A DNA stretch of 64,000 bases. It comes from Tillus elongatus. Its lineage: Eukaryota; Arthropoda; Insecta; Coleoptera; Cleridae. The DNA is taken from positions 195,301,907 to 195,365,906 of the forward strand of contig OZ023262.1 of assembly GCA_964006375.1 (NCBI GenBank), given 5' to 3'. Below, piece by piece: positions 38,881 through 55,071 of this stretch (its first letter is position 1; each line of letters begins with the position of its first letter). Below the pieces are notes generated by a model that saw only the letters and a list, made by a program, of their open reading frames with translations, was not told the DNA's origin and did no database searches. Both the position numbers and the translations under genes were made by a program.

Positions 38881-41819
38881 TAGCACGGGCTTCATGCCCG
38901 AGATATACTATTATTAAAAATATACGAAACAATTTATTACATAATTGGTAGAATTGCCATTGAAAACACATGCAATGATTGTTTGTATCTTATATGACGT
39001 CTCATGTTCAAAGATAAAAAAGAAACTATTTTAAAAGCTTTTCTATCGAGACTTGGCTTGATTTTGTTTATATTTACACTATATTATGCTACACTTTCAG
39101 CCTAAAACTGTATTTGGGGCCTTTCATCAAGCTACGAATAAAGCGTATTTTAAAAATTGATTGAATCCCCCAGTTAAATAACAATTAGGTACTTGGCAAA
39201 TTTTTAATTTCATGTCGTCTGTCATTTGCGATATTTGTACTTTGTTTGTTCTATGGCACCCGTATATATAACATTTGAGTGAACATTGGAAAGGAGTTTC
39301 AAAAGCTCTAATTAATGCTGATTGAAAAAATTGAAAATTCTAAAGTCGTTACAGCCCTAATAGCGACATTTTCTTTATGAAGAATAAATACATCGCAAAG
39401 TTCAAAGCTGTAGTTTAGGATTTACTTAATTTGCAAAGTGAACTGAAAAACTAACATTAAAAAAAAATACCACAGTACCCTAATTACATTAAAAGGCTTC
39501 CTATAGGGTGTCAGAAATAAAACAATACAAACAAAATTAATAGCGCTATTTAAGCCTCGAAATAGCTATCTGCCTAAGCAGAGTATTAAGCTAACTACCT
39601 CTGTATGCATAATGATTTAGTCTTGTAATTTTGTGTTTGATATTCTTTAATGTGTACTATTACCGCAATTACCTCTATGCACACCATATTCTTTTAATTA
39701 AATAGCAGTAGTTTAGTGAGAGCGTATAAGCAGCTCTAATTAAATTTACAATAACTGTGTGTATACATAGGGTTTAAACAAAGCGCAAAGTTTGTCTAAG
39801 GTAAACTTTGAAAAGTACTAATCCAATTGTAAATCCAAGATCAGACAATGCATGGAGTGTTCGCAACGAAAGTTTACAATCAAGAAACAGTAGCTGATTT
39901 TCTGTGCGGTTAAAAAAACTAGATGGCCTCTAATCGAATTTCATTAACTTCTTTATGGAATCAATTTACTACGGCTGTCCACTGTTAAAAAATTGTTTAG
40001 GAGACGAAATATTTAAACACCACAATAACAAAATAACGAATACCATATAGTCGAGGATAACTCGTCGTCGCATGTGCTGATTAGTGACGGGCAGTATCAA
40101 ATAAAAATATGCAATATTAGTGTATTTAGGGCCAACCGGATTTTTTTTTATAAACATACCTAAAACCACTCCAGTATGCATAAGCAAGAAGAAATATGTT
40201 GTGGAAACAATCCTTTTCTTGTCGTTTATGTACAAAACACCCTACCAGGCAGACTTGAACGACCTGACCTGATCAAAGTTCCTCTGACCTGACCAAAAAC
40301 AGTTGGAGACAACAAGAAAGCAAAAAAAAATCCATTAAACAAAAGAAAATGTAAAAAAAATGTTAGTTTAAACTTACCGTATGTGACCAGCGACGAACTA
40401 CTAATTTCGATAACTCAGCAACAACAGATTCCCAGAATGAAAAAAAAAACGAATTTCCACAACATAAACATAGTATCAGAGTGCATATAACGTAGTAAAC
40501 TTTATCTACCAGCAGTCAATTTATCTAAAACCAGTTGACCCCTAATATGCAGTATCGCCAAATATCGTTTTATCCAATACTAAGGTGTATCTGATCAAAG
40601 TATTGAATACATTTTCATATGGAGTAGAAAACTATATTGATACAGATAAAGCAACTGTTGCATGTTATGTAAACTAAGGAGCAAACATGCAATTTGTCCA
40701 AATTTTAGCTGTAGGTTGCTTCGTTATACATATTTTTGTATATCAGGCCTATCCAAGCCATTCAAACCGCATTATGTTTTATTTAGAACCTGACCAGATT
40801 CACTTGGACAAACAAAGCGTATGGTGTCCAACAACAGTAGACAAACAAACCGCGTTATGTCCAAAAATTGTGGACAAACTTCATTTTGAGTGGAAATGTC
40901 AGTAGTGTGATCTGTTCTTAAGGTGAACTGATTTGTTATTTCATTTGTGTTGTTGTCTGTTTGCTTAAAAATCAATCCAAGAAAGGCTGTTGTTGGAGAC
41001 ACTGACCGTGGATGAAGAAAAAAAAACGGATGGCTGTGAGGGGGCAAAATAAGAATGGCGTGTCATATACATGCTAATGATATGACTGTATAGATTTGCC
41101 CCCGAAACGGTTAGGACTAAAGCACCGATATTTCCCATTCGTGGGCATTCATACGTACCTGTTGAAGACTTTTCGTCAGGATAGAAAAAATTTTGAGACG
41201 CCACAATACTATTAAGACACCCGGGAGATATCAACTCTAATCGCAAGTAGGTGAAATAAGTCAACTTGGCAATCATTTGTTTTTGCATGACAATAAAAAC
41301 ATCATTAAAAAAGTAAGTGGTATAAGGCAATCTAAAGTAATTTACATTAAAAGGGAAAACTCTGGTGATAAAATTTTAGTAAAAACAGAAACCTTATACA
41401 GGACTGACGACATATCCAAAAAGGCTGAAACCCTTATAAAACCACGGAAACGTTTAGACCAATTTCAAATTCCTGGTGTACCTTTGGGTCATAAAATAAA
41501 TAAAATAAACTAGACAGCCTCAGGAATTGACTTGGATGGTTCCAATATTTTCTGAATTCATTGATGAAGAAAATGATAATAGCGATGATAATGCCGGAAT
41601 GTGTGAATATTATAGTGACATTGAATAAGTAACTTTCATATAAAAAATTACTTAACTCACATAAGCATCAAAGATTGCATACTTAAAATATAAATAGGCC
41701 AGATTGTTTTACTTCCACATCGTCAATACGTGTGAAAATATGGCATCGGCGAAAAACAATCCAATCTTTTTTCTCGCTTTAACGTCGTAAAAAGTGTCAA
41801 AACGTCCAGGAAAGATGAT
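38881..41819. other. CASK intron, no gene recognised
   Basis: Frames at 40687 (signal-peptide-like start) and 41277 (Lys-rich) match nothing I know. CTGACCTGACC motifs near 40262 resemble the inner repeats of the 36.7-kb MITE. Confidence 0.45.
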
Positions 41820-42425
41820 TTGCGAACGAAAATTTTTGTGTGTCTGTCGGTCTGTAGCCACGATAACTTTAGAACGAATTGAGATCTCGTCTTCAAATTA
41901 GGTATACAGTTAGCACCTGACAAACGAACGTTTCGGATTGTTTTTGGCTAAAACCGCTCCAGGGGGTAGAGATTAATTAGGGATGATTTGGTGAAAATTG
42001 ACATTTATTTCGGTAAAACGTTTTAGAGTTTGCTTATTGGAAAACTTTCAAGTTCATCAACCATCTGGTATTCTGTGCTGAAATTAAATTAGCAGTTAAA
42101 TGTGTGGGGGTGGAATATCGGTGGCAGAAATGTCGATTTTTTTTTGCTAAAACAGCGCAAAATGTTTCAACACATATATAAAACATGATTCTGAAACGAA
42201 AATTTTTTGTCTGTCGGTGGGTCGGTCGGTCTATCGACCTGTGCGATTCTCTGTTAGTAGGCGTAATAATTTTAGAACGAATTGACGTATCATTTTCAAA
42301 TTTGGTATCCGGTTAACACCCGACAAAGGAGCGCTTCGAATTGTTTTTGGGTAACATCGCTTCAGAGGGTAGTGGATAGATGAGGGGTGATTTGGTGAAA
42401 ATTGACATTTTTTCGTTAAAACTAA
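41820..42425 (+). repeat. Diverged tandem duplication, two units of ~365 bp
   Basis: Unit 1 (about 41820-42030) and unit 2 (about 42185-42425) share GAAACGAAAATTTTT-like starts, a TGTCTGTCGGT run, TTTAGAACGAATTGA and GGTGATTTGGTGAAAATTGA. A pattern common in insect intergenic repeats; no coding. Confidence 0.7.
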
Positions 42426-43261
42426 AGTAATATAACGTTCCAGAAATTTATGGGTACAGGAATATGAATATTTTCCTTGTGGTCAAATCATGGACCCTAA
42501 ATTCATTTTTAGAGAATGTCTTTTTGATGAGAGTAGATTATCACCGACATGTAGAAGTTATGGTTCAATTTACAGCACTATCTTATTATCTGTTAAGAAA
42601 ATATATTAGTTTACTTGATGAAGCACTTTGTTTAATACTATTTTAATGGGTTTGAGTATTATTTGGTCGTTTGTACGTATTAATAAAAAATCTGAAGACG
42701 TGCAAAAAGCAGTTTGTCCATTATAGGCATTCAAATTAAATTTTGTCATTAACATTTTTGTTTTTTAGTACTTTACCGGTAAACTTTCTTGTTTCAGGTT
42801 TTGCAGCAAATATTTTTCATTTATTTTCTATTTTTTAAAACTGATTCGATTTTAATATCATTTAGCACAGTTTTTTTCTGGTTCCTGTAAATTTGCAATA
42901 TTGTACAAAATGCATGTTGCATGTCTGCTTTTCCACTATTAGGGTCAGTCATATATTATGAATGATGGGACTAACGTAAAAACAAAACAAAGAATCAAAA
43001 AATGTTTGGAATCAAGTTATTGGACTAATTTTTCGACATATTTGTGTGACCTTAAATTTTTTAGACATCTTCTATTGCCATTTGGTAATACTCAACTATC
43101 AATTCAAATCAATTATTCTCCATGCCGAGCCATCAATAAAATATGGATAATAAAAATTCTGAGACACAAACATTCTTTGTATCGTTGCCAGTTTAAGAAT
43201 AAAACCACGGTTGCCCGTAAATTTAAAAAGTATCACAAGATGCGAAAATAAATGGTCACGG
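42426..43261. other. CASK intron, no gene recognised
   Basis: A 97-codon frame at 42958-43251 is Lys/Arg-rich with no recognised motif. Confidence 0.45.
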
Positions 43262-43495
43262 TGTCTTCCATTACTTTCAAAACATAGATTGAACTTTTTT
43301 CAAAAAGCGATCCTCTAACATGTGCAAATATATCTTGTCCCACTGTTATATCTGCACCAAGAATGCCCTCAAGTCAACTTCAATATTTGGCCGCTCTTTG
43401 TACACTTTATTTTTCAGGTGGCTCCACAAGAAAAAATCGTACGGGTCTAAATCAGCCAACTGAGCTGGCCACTTTATTTCTCGCCTAATCTATAT
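43262..43495 (-). pseudogene. DD41D-type transposase C-terminal fragment
   Basis: Minus-strand reading REIKWPAQLADLDPYDFFLW, then SHLKNKVYKERPNIEVDLR and an HMLEDRFLKKVQ tail. It corresponds to the third catalytic Asp block (W-P-A-R-S-P-D-L-x-P-x-D-F-F-L-W-G) and the C-terminal helices. Only this piece is left; SINE S4 abuts it. Confidence 0.75.
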
Positions 43496-43496
43496 G

Positions 43497-43829
43497 TTCG
43501 GTAAACGTGTGTCTCGGAACCGAAGGGTCCTGGGTTCGATCCCAGAGTTCTTCTTTCACTTTTTCAGTACATACTGTAACATTAACATTAACCAAGGATG
43601 TGGCTTTGCATATGAGCAAGTTGAATGAATGTCTACACGTTCAGCCCATCGGAGGAGGCGTAAAGCCGTCGGTCCCGTGTCCATGATATGCTAGGCACGT
43701 TAGATATCCTTACCGTCCTTACAGAAAGGTAGGCGTTTGGTAAAATTTCCAGAATAGTAGGGTGAAACTGCTCCCTGGCGTCGGCTATTGGCCATAGTCT
43801 CGGAAATAGGCCGAGGTTAAATTAAATTT
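43497..43829 (+). mobile_element. tRNA-headed SINE, copy S4
   Basis: Diverged head with a B box (GGGTTCGATCCCAG at 43532) and full body (CCATCGGAGGAGGCG, TTACAGAAAGGTAGGCG, AAACTGCTCCCTGGCG, GGCCGAGGTTAAA). Confidence 0.88.
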
Positions 43830-45285
43830 AATAAAAAATGCCAAGAAATTAAACATTCTTCGAGCACTAAACGAGGAGGTTTTTATAGTTCAAATTTTGC
43901 TTAATAAAGAATCCAATTGAGTAGATATAGCTGGTTCCTTCTAGGACCACCACCACCACATCCATGGTTGGAGACTTCCCTGTTGTTGGAGTTTTCTCCG
44001 CTGTTGACGACATCGTTGTAAAAATATTTATAGTCGTTTTTTGTTTCTTTTAGCAAAGACCTAAAGAATGGTTTACTTAAATCAGCTCCTGGGTGGTATC
44101 AAACAAGTGCTACAGAAAGAACACTAGCTTTCTTAATACTGAGTCATTTTCCTCGTGATATATTCTATTTATAATTATATACCACAAATCGCTTTTATAC
44201 TGCATATTGCTAAAGGCTTCTGTGTTACTAAACTAAGCTCGTTCATTAAGAAAGCTGATCACGATTCGTGTATTATGAGCTGGTACATCCTCTTGTAAAA
44301 AAAAACAAAAATGGATTATTTTTAACAAAATTCGGAACATCATTATAAACAGAAGATAATTATAAACAGAAAAAAAAACAAGCATTTTGGTACAAAAATT
44401 CAATATGGCGTCTATTACAGAAAATATTTGACTATCGCGACTTAGAAAGTAATGAATCTAAACACATTTTAAGGTTACCATGGCAACCACAAAGGCATAT
44501 TTTGGACCTGTACAAAAATTCAAGTTGATAGGCGACACAGTTTTGGATATATTTACGAAAGACAAAAATGACAGTTTTTGGTATTTCACTTAGCTCTAGG
44601 AAGCTATGGCACATTTTAAAAATCTGTAAGTACTTTCGTGTTGCTCTTGTAATTGTGCAACTTTTGTCTCATTTAATCAAGTTTATATCTCTTACGGTTT
44701 TGTAGTTCCCAATAATGTCGAGGGTCAAAATCCCGCACCCTGTATAGATAAAAATTAAATGCTGTTCGTTGGTAAGCGCATTACTTGGGAAAGACTGGAC
44801 CGATTTGGCAAATTTCATTTTTTAAAGGTTTGTAATGGCCCAGTGAGGTTCTTAGAAAAATAAAATTGGACAAGTTGCCTGGAAAATTCGGGAAAAACTG
44901 AAAAGGATTTTTTCTCCAATTTATTTTATATCCAAATAACGTTTGGCAGATTGAAATTTTGACAGGACAACATCTGTCTAGTTAGCTAGTATTGGAATAA
45001 AAACATGTTTGCCAGGTTCACCAGTGCAAAATTAAACTAATAATATTTGGTGAAAATTTTCTATATGCTAAATTCAAATGTCAAACATTAGTATTTCATA
45101 AAGAGTGAGTAAAAACGAGATAATGCAACTTTAATATTGTCAGCATTTTAATGCTAGAGCCAAGGCCATACCTTTTTATTACACGAATAGAAATACGTGC
45201 ATCAATACGATTTTTCATTTCGATATAAAAGCTATAACAGTTCATCAACGAAATGGTACATATTATGTATCAGTGTTACACTCAC
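43830..45285. other. CASK intron, no other feature
   Basis: AT-rich; GCACCCTGTATAG at about 44736 is a possible transposon end. No genes supported. Confidence 0.5.
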
Positions 45286-45461
45286 GTATAGTTTCCCCCT
45301 ACATATGGCCTCCATCAGTCTGCGGCCGCTACCGTGAAAGGGCAGTATTCCCGATAGCAGGATATGTAGTAGGACTCCTGCCGCCCAGATGTCCACAGCC
45401 TTCCCATACTGCCGCCTCTCCACCACTTCCGGTGCCATGAAATGCGGACATCCCACACGAC
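45286..45461 (-). CDS. CASK: CASK exon: activation-segment side of the CaM-kinase domain
   Basis: A 176-bp exon after acceptor TTCGCAG, completing a Gly codon. It then encodes [58 protein letters not shown], before donor GTGAGT. This is the A-P-E motif, the D-I/V-W-x-x-G helix and the following C-lobe helix; the [14 protein letters not shown] phrase is distinctive for CASK rather than CaMKII. Frame and splice sites are clean. N-lobe and catalytic-loop exons should lie at higher coordinates but none was recognised, so they are probably beyond 64 kb or too short to see. Confidence 0.95.
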
Positions 45462-45839
45462 CTGCGAACATAAGGACAAAAAGATCACATAAAAAATTAA
45501 TCTCTATCATTTCTCCACTATCTAGAGAGTGAAAACTACCAGTTTTGCGTAAAACAAGAAAATTCACTAAAAATTGCTAAATCGGCTAGTTCGGTTCCTT
45601 CTCTTTCAGAGGGTTATTTCCACACAAAAAAGTTATATTTGAAATGAAAAACCACTGCAAATTGCAATTCCGTTACTTTCATAATACATTCCCACTTGTG
45701 TGTAGTCTATACATTACTAGGTAACTAAAAGGCATACAATGGAATTAATAACAAAAATTCTTAAATTTAAAACCACATATTGAGTTACTGTTTTTGATTA
45801 TCTTAATATTAAACTACAAATAATATTTTTATGCAGGTT

Positions 45840-45957
45840 AAGCCAAACAGACGGGATTATCTTCTTCAAATTTATTTTAACGGTTATGAAAAAAATTATC
45901 AAGATAATGCTTTTTATTTGAAAATATCTAAAAGATTAAATGATTTTCACTTATGCA

Positions 45958-45958
<1 letters not shown>
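45840..45958 (-). pseudogene. Penelope-like endonuclease relic, distal part
   Basis: Minus-strand reading YILHK, stop, KSFNLLDIFK continues the endonuclease relic found at 48062-48300. The two pieces are separated by TA tract, element A copy 2, and TA tract. The ESIY…NLL order fits the end of the PLE endonuclease. Confidence 0.45.

Positions 45959-46022
<64 letters not shown>
45959..46022. repeat. (TA)n tract 18
   Basis: Pure TA tract, left flank of element A copy 2. Confidence 0.97.
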
Positions 46023-48310
<2,288 letters not shown>

Positions 48311-48489
48311 AAAACTTATACCTACAATTTCACGTCGTTCGTTGCAAAAAGCTATGGCCAACAATTTATATCCTATTGTTTATTAAGTTGATACTTTTAT
48401 AATATTGTTATTTCTAAAACCGTCCGAACATATTGTTTTTTTTTGTATTTGTAAATCAAATAAAATGTTATTTTCGTGCAAATTGCTTT

Positions 48490-48900
48490 ACTTTGTCGCG
48501 GCTTAACTTTACGGTTAAGACTTTTGAATTTTTAAAACAATTTATTTAGTGATTTACACAATTGATACTTAATATAAATTTACAATATAAAAATAAAGAC
48601 AAATACGAATATCAACATAAGTGTGATATATAAATGATAGCACACGATGTGCAGAGTCTTAAGTCAAAAACAAGAATGAACGCCTCGCTGAAGGCGATCC
48701 GTCTATTTATGACATATCCCCCAGGCGTGGCACTATTGTTCTCCCGAGGTGACTTTCGGTTTAGCTGACACAGTTTCCCACGTCTGAGACTCATTTTACT
48801 ACGCCGTTCTCAAGATGCCTCCTATCTTGCTGATTTGAAGGCGCCTTCTATATTCCTGATGACTCACCTATCCTGCTCTGAAAATGTTACTTGTTGTAAT
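48490..48900 (-). repeat. Possible solo LTR
   Basis: GC-richer block. On the minus strand it has a TATA-like CATAAATAGACGG (about 48712) and AATAAATTG about 170 bp downstream, the order of an LTR promoter and poly(A) signal. No TG…CA borders or target duplication could be fixed. Confidence 0.25.
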
Positions 48901-50033
48901 AATAGCTTATTGTAGGTTGTCTATTTATCTCGCGATAATAAAGTGGAGTATTTAAATAAATTGTTATTTTATATTCGGAAGTAATCTGATTTTGCCTGCG
49001 ACAGCAGCCTACTATGGCCTTTCCAACTAAAAGGTTTTCAATTGTCGCAGTTGCTAGTTTTATTTAAGATACTTATCTAATTGATTTATTTGAAAGAGTT
49101 GTTTTACTTTTGCGCGATAGTGTATGCATAAAGGCAAGAGTACTTCGACGAAAAGTATTTAAAACTACACATGTTCAATGCATATAAGATAATAACAAAA
49201 TCATCAACTTCTTCTAATAAAGGATTGAAAAAAGACAAATTAAAATGTTTGTAACACTAGAGACAAGAAGCTATCGTTTTCAAATAGACAAATTGCCTAT
49301 TTATTTATTCTCTATTGCTGCCTACATTTCAATGAATATCCCAATAACGAGTAATAGAGGGTAATAATTATCCATCTAAGACTGTTAATTATTGTATGTC
49401 AAAATAACCTCGTATTCAAGACACCTCGTACATAATCTCTGTACAAGTGAGTATAAATAATTCAGAAATAAAGCTTGAACATAATATTTAAGCTTGTAAA
49501 TACACAAAAATAAAAAGATCGCAGTAAGCAACCACACACGTTGGTTGTGGCATCCACTAAATGAAAAATGGAAAAACCTGTTTCAACTAACGATTTTATT
49601 TCAGATGAGATTGACATAATCAAGTTGATGATACAGTGATTCAATGTGATTATGAGAGTTGTTATAGCTGGTGAAAGTGATGAAGTTGAATGTGGTTATT
49701 GACAAGCATGGCAAGCGCATACTAAAATCTAGCCTTATAATCTAATTTTCTGGCCTGGACCAGAATCATAATGCAATATTCACTGTTCTATAGTGAAGTT
49801 GTCACATGCGTCTAATTGGTTGCTTGTAATCTCATCATTTTCATGTATAGCATTGCCAAGCACCCAAAATGTATATTTACTACTAAAATTGCCTTAAAAG
49901 AATATAGCACACGGAGTTACAATCTAACTTACTAAAGTAGTTTACTCAATAATTACCACAAACTTTTTTCATATATTTAATCTACAAGTGCACGAGATTA
50001 TCAAAGTAAAGCCAATAACAGACTTATGCCAGT
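48901..50033. other. Spacer, no gene recognised
   Basis: No supported feature. Confidence 0.5.
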
Positions 50034-50214
50034 TTCATAAAGCTCGATCAAATATTTTACGGACGACTAGTTAATCGTTGCTTTATACAACCAATCACAG
50101 CTTCAAAATATTTGGTTGTCATGGTAAAAACCTGAATCATAGTCTCTGATTGGTCTTCCGAAGCAACTCACCGTCCGTTAAACATTTAATCGAGCTTTCT
50201 GAAACTGGGCATAA
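50034..50214. mobile_element. 181-bp MITE with 41-bp inverted repeats
   Basis: Ends TATGCCAGTTTCATAAAGCT and the complement of TATGCCCAGTTTCAGAAAGC, with pairing continuing through CGAT…ACGGACG. Non-coding. Confidence 0.88.
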
Positions 50215-51296
50215 CCCTACATTGTATGTGGCTTGGTGATCGGGAATGGTGAACAAAAAAAAAGTTGGGACGCAGTAAGTGACTTATGATAGTGGATTTT
50301 CATAAAATATTTCAAATCATGGGAAATAAAATAATTACATAGTTTCGGAAATGCAAATTTGAAAAAACCTTATCGGAAAAACCGGTTTGGTTGGGCTAGC
50401 TGACAAACTCCCCCAAGGGACTAACTAAGAAAAAATTATAAGTCGGCAGGTACTTGTCATTTTGTAAATAGCTTAAATAAGTTCACTAGCCAGCTCGATC
50501 GAATCTGTTATTTTTTATATTACATTTTCTTCCCTAAAGTTTTTGCATTTTCAAAAATGACAATTATTTTAGTGAAATTATAAAAACCTGTTGTCTTTAG
50601 AGACTAGGAGCTATCAAAATTTAAGTTTCTACCTGAGTTGTTACCACTTATTTTCTTTCCTTCAGTAGACCAAAAAAGAGCACAAGATCAGAGGGTTTTG
50701 TATGATAAAAACTCTTTATCTTCACTGACGAAAAAAAAAGTTTCATCCAAAATTAATTGGAGATAATTTTCTGAAAAAGTTGCTGGCAACGTTTTTTTTT
50801 CCCTAGAAAAAGCGCAAACACTTTTTTACGAAAAATCGAGAACAAAAATTGCGCAATTGAAATCTGCTAAAAAAATGTGTGGCGAAACTTTTCACGGAAC
50901 AACATTCAAAAAATGCTTATAGACTTCAACGAAAACTCGCTTCAGAAAAAGTTTTCTACAAACATCAGCCTCGGACAAGATTATAAACCGATCATCCACC
51001 TAGGAACTAACCATGTTCAGCGACTCCAATTAAGCAAGGTGGACACGTATCCGAACTGCGCCGCCTAGCAAACACACATATTAGCATTTCACAAATCGTC
51101 AGCAGTGCCCGTCAACTAAAATGGCAAATATTCCATAAATCTGGCGGCAGGCGAGTTTTGGACAATAAACACTGCAAGAAATGTACTTAACACAGTCTTA
51201 AGTTTCTGTTTCAATAGCTGTTGGTTCTTCATCTGACTACAATGTTTGCAGACAATGTATTTGAAATAGATAATACAGGCAATAGAGAATTTGTTT
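50215..51296. other. Spacer with an orphan M terminus
   Basis: GTTGGGACGCAGTAAGTGAC at 50263 is an M end. A weak 5S-like AATTAAGCAAGGTGGACACG at 51028 lacks the C box. Confidence 0.4.
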
Positions 51297-52785
<1,489 letters not shown>

Positions 52786-52984
52786 CGTTATGGACAAGAG
52801 TAACGGGCTTCTCTATTGCCTGTACTAAGACCCTTTCTGCAATTTTATAGCGGGAGTTTAAATTATAGAATTGGTGATTTATATGTGTTATACTTTTGTA
52901 TTTAAAATAAATTTGAAACAGTTCCTCTCTGTACTCAATAGATTGATAAACCGACAAATTAGATATACAACTTGTAGTGATAAT

Positions 52985-53245
52985 TCGTATGCAGCAAGTG
53001 CGTTATGATAGCGCATTTTCATTAATTTTAATCAAATTTTAATAAGCTAATTTTCGGTCAATAAAATCTAACTCTGGTATGTAACAAAAATCTGATGTAG
53101 GTAACATGTATACCTAATTTTATCAAGCCAAATGATTGTTTTCGCAGATATATTTTTTTTTCTTTTTTGCGATTTTTCGTATTTGAAAGATATTTATTAA
53201 AATTCGCGACTATAACACACTTACTACCTCCTGACTTTTTAATTT
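52985..53245. mobile_element. M element (MITE-like), about 260 bp
   Basis: Ends TATGCAGCAAGTGCGTTATG and the complement AAATTCGCGACTATAACACA…CTTACTACCTCC. Non-coding. Confidence 0.7.
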
Positions 53246-53414
53246 TGACTTTTGGACTTTTGGAAGACAAGAATTGATGCTCTACGTACCATTACTTTTT
53301 AACCAACCTGTATAATAATAACAATATTAATAATGATACACCCGTTATTCAAAAAATCTAAAAATGGCAAAGAGCACGGCACAAAAGACAATCCAAAGCT
53401 TTCTGTATCTCCCT

Positions 53415-53500
53415 AGGTAACCAGTTAAATTTCTCTACACAGTGTGGTCTTTAACTGGTTACCTACTGCTGTAGTTCAATTGTATAATTGAACTACAGCA
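53415..53500. repeat. Two adjacent perfect hairpins
   Basis: AGGTAACCAGTTAAA (53415-53429) pairs with TTTAACTGGTTACCT (53450-53464), loop 20 nt. TGCTGTAGTTCAATT (53467-53481) pairs with its complement at 53486-53500, loop GTAT. Only two bases separate the two 15-bp stems. Confidence 0.95.
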
Positions 53501-53576
53501 CAAAAACAAAATACAAACATTGAACTTAACGAATCTATAAGCCTTAAACTAAAATTTAAATACACATAGAACGACA

Positions 53577-53830
53577 ACAAGTACAATTTGGAAAACCCAA
53601 TTCATCACAATGCAGTTTTTTGACCCGACGATTGTTTCGCTAAGAAAATTAGCGTCATCAAGGGGATGAATAAACTGTTTATTCATTTACTGTTTATTCA
53701 TTTAACAGCTTATTCATCTCCTTGATGACTTTGTTAGCGAAACGATAGTCGGGTCAAGAAACTGTATTGTGATGAATTCGATTCTCCAAATTGTACTTAT
53801 CAGTGCTCATCACAGGTTCCAATATTCACT
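53577..53830. mobile_element. Hairpin element with hammerhead-like arms, copy 3
   Basis: A 254-bp insertion flanked by CATAGAACGACA (53565-53576) and CATAGAATGACA (53831-53842), a 12-bp duplication with one mismatch. The arms run from ACAAGTACAATTTGG to CCAAATTGTACTT. The right end is longer, with the TGCTCATCACAGGTTCCAAT extension shared with copies 1 and 2. The centre has a local duplication of TGTTTATTCATTTA. Confidence 0.88.
53627..53664 (-). ncRNA. hammerhead-ribozyme-like motif, left arm of copy 3
   Basis: Minus strand: CC, TTGATGA, one extra C, stem GCTAA/TTAGC, GAAAC, loop AATC, GTC, GGG. The CUGANGA box has U for C at its first position. The right arm (53722-53752) keeps GAAAC-GATA-GTC but has lost half of stem II. 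Confidence 0.45.
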
Positions 53831-53842
53831 CATAGAATGACA

Positions 53843-54713
53843 ATGTTAAGACACGTCCTGTAATGCTTCGTCTACAGTATGTCTAAGTGAATTAGCCATG
53901 AACTATTTTTACCTATATACGAGGAAGAAGCTTTCCGAAAGTTGCCTCATGAACCTTCCATAATTTAATTATTGGACAACGCTAAAAGGACACCAGATTA
54001 ATACCCCAAGATTGCTCAACTTTAATCGAACAAAAGATTTCTATTTCTATAGGACTATATAGCTAATTAGATGTGTTCAGTTCGGCATCTAATGTAGTTA
54101 CCAAGTTTTAACTATCCGACAAACGTTTGCTGAGTAAATAGTCCCGTGGATACGAAAATGTGACTGGATTTTGGAGAAGTCTCTCTTCTAGATCTCTCTG
54201 TTCTGTTATATTTCCTCTTCTCTTGCTTTCACTTTTGCTCTCGCAGCCTATTAATTATTTTGTAAACCATGTAATTTGTCGCAGCTATAATCCATTAATA
54301 TTATTTAATATGTAATGTTAAATGAGTATGATAGATTCATTACAATCTAAGGGTGATGTCGCCCTGTCGTTGCAACCATTATTCTCCATCATCGAGCTCT
54401 CTTAATTCCATTATAACTTGACCAATTGCGCCTAGTTTTCCAGAATTTTTCCCCCTCGTCTACTTCTTCCGTTTTTTCAGGTACGTGTCCTTTAAATACT
54501 GTTTTTAAAAAGTTATTATGTCTAAAATATGACCAATAAATTTTGCTACGTTCATCCTTTGTGTTCTTTTCCTTATTTTAGCTCCAGTTTTATATGTGTT
54601 AATAGATCATGGTACTTTGATTTTTGTGTAGATTGAGAATTATACGCCGATCCCTCCAGTCCAATACAGCTCTCTTCATTATATGAAATATGATTTCTCC
54701 ATCCACAATATAG
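53843..54713. other. Spacer, no gene recognised
   Basis: No supported feature. Confidence 0.5.
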
Positions 54714-55071
54714 AACCTCGGTGGTTCAGGGGTAAGAACTTGTGCCTCTGAACCGAAGGGTACTGGGTTCGATCGCAGGGTACTCCTTTCACTTTTTCAG
54801 TACAAACTGTAACATTAACATCAGCCGAGGTTCTGGCATTGTATTTGAGCAAGTTGAATGTCTGCACGTTCCGCCCTTCGAAGGTGGCGTAAAGCCGTCG
54901 GTCCCGTGTCCATGCGATGTTGGACACGTTAAAGATCCCTACCCTCCTTACAGAAAGGCAGGGGTTCGGCAAAATTTCCAGGATAGTGAGGTGAAACTGC
55001 TCCCTGGCGTCGGTGATTGGCCATAGTCGCGGAAATATGCCGACGTTAAAGAAAAAAAAACACACACACAC
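54714..55071 (+). mobile_element. tRNA-headed SINE, copy S5
   Basis: The best full copy with S1: A box GGTTCAGGGGT, B box GGGTTCGATCGCAG, intact body (CATTAACATCAGCCGAGG, TTACAGAAAGGCAGGGG, AAACTGCTCCCTGGCG), end GCCGACGTTAAAG and a (CA)n tail. Confidence 0.9.

Noticed and set aside
40687..40905. Short frame with a signal-peptide-like start
   Set aside because: No homology, no splice or downstream support, and it lies inside a CASK intron.
41277..41513. 78-codon Lys-rich frame followed by an acidic stretch
   Set aside because: Might be a decayed transposon gene, but no diagnostic residue was found.
45232..45567. Reading the whole minus frame 45567-45232 as coding
   Set aside because: Only 45461-45286 between the splice sites matches CASK; the ends are intron read-through.
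51028..51070. Second 5S-like stretch (AATTAAGCAAGGTGG)
   Set aside because: Only about 15 bases agree and the C-box region is absent.
54714..54790. tRNA gene
   Set aside because: A and B boxes are present but the fold is not cloverleaf-like and the sequence continues into the shared SINE body.
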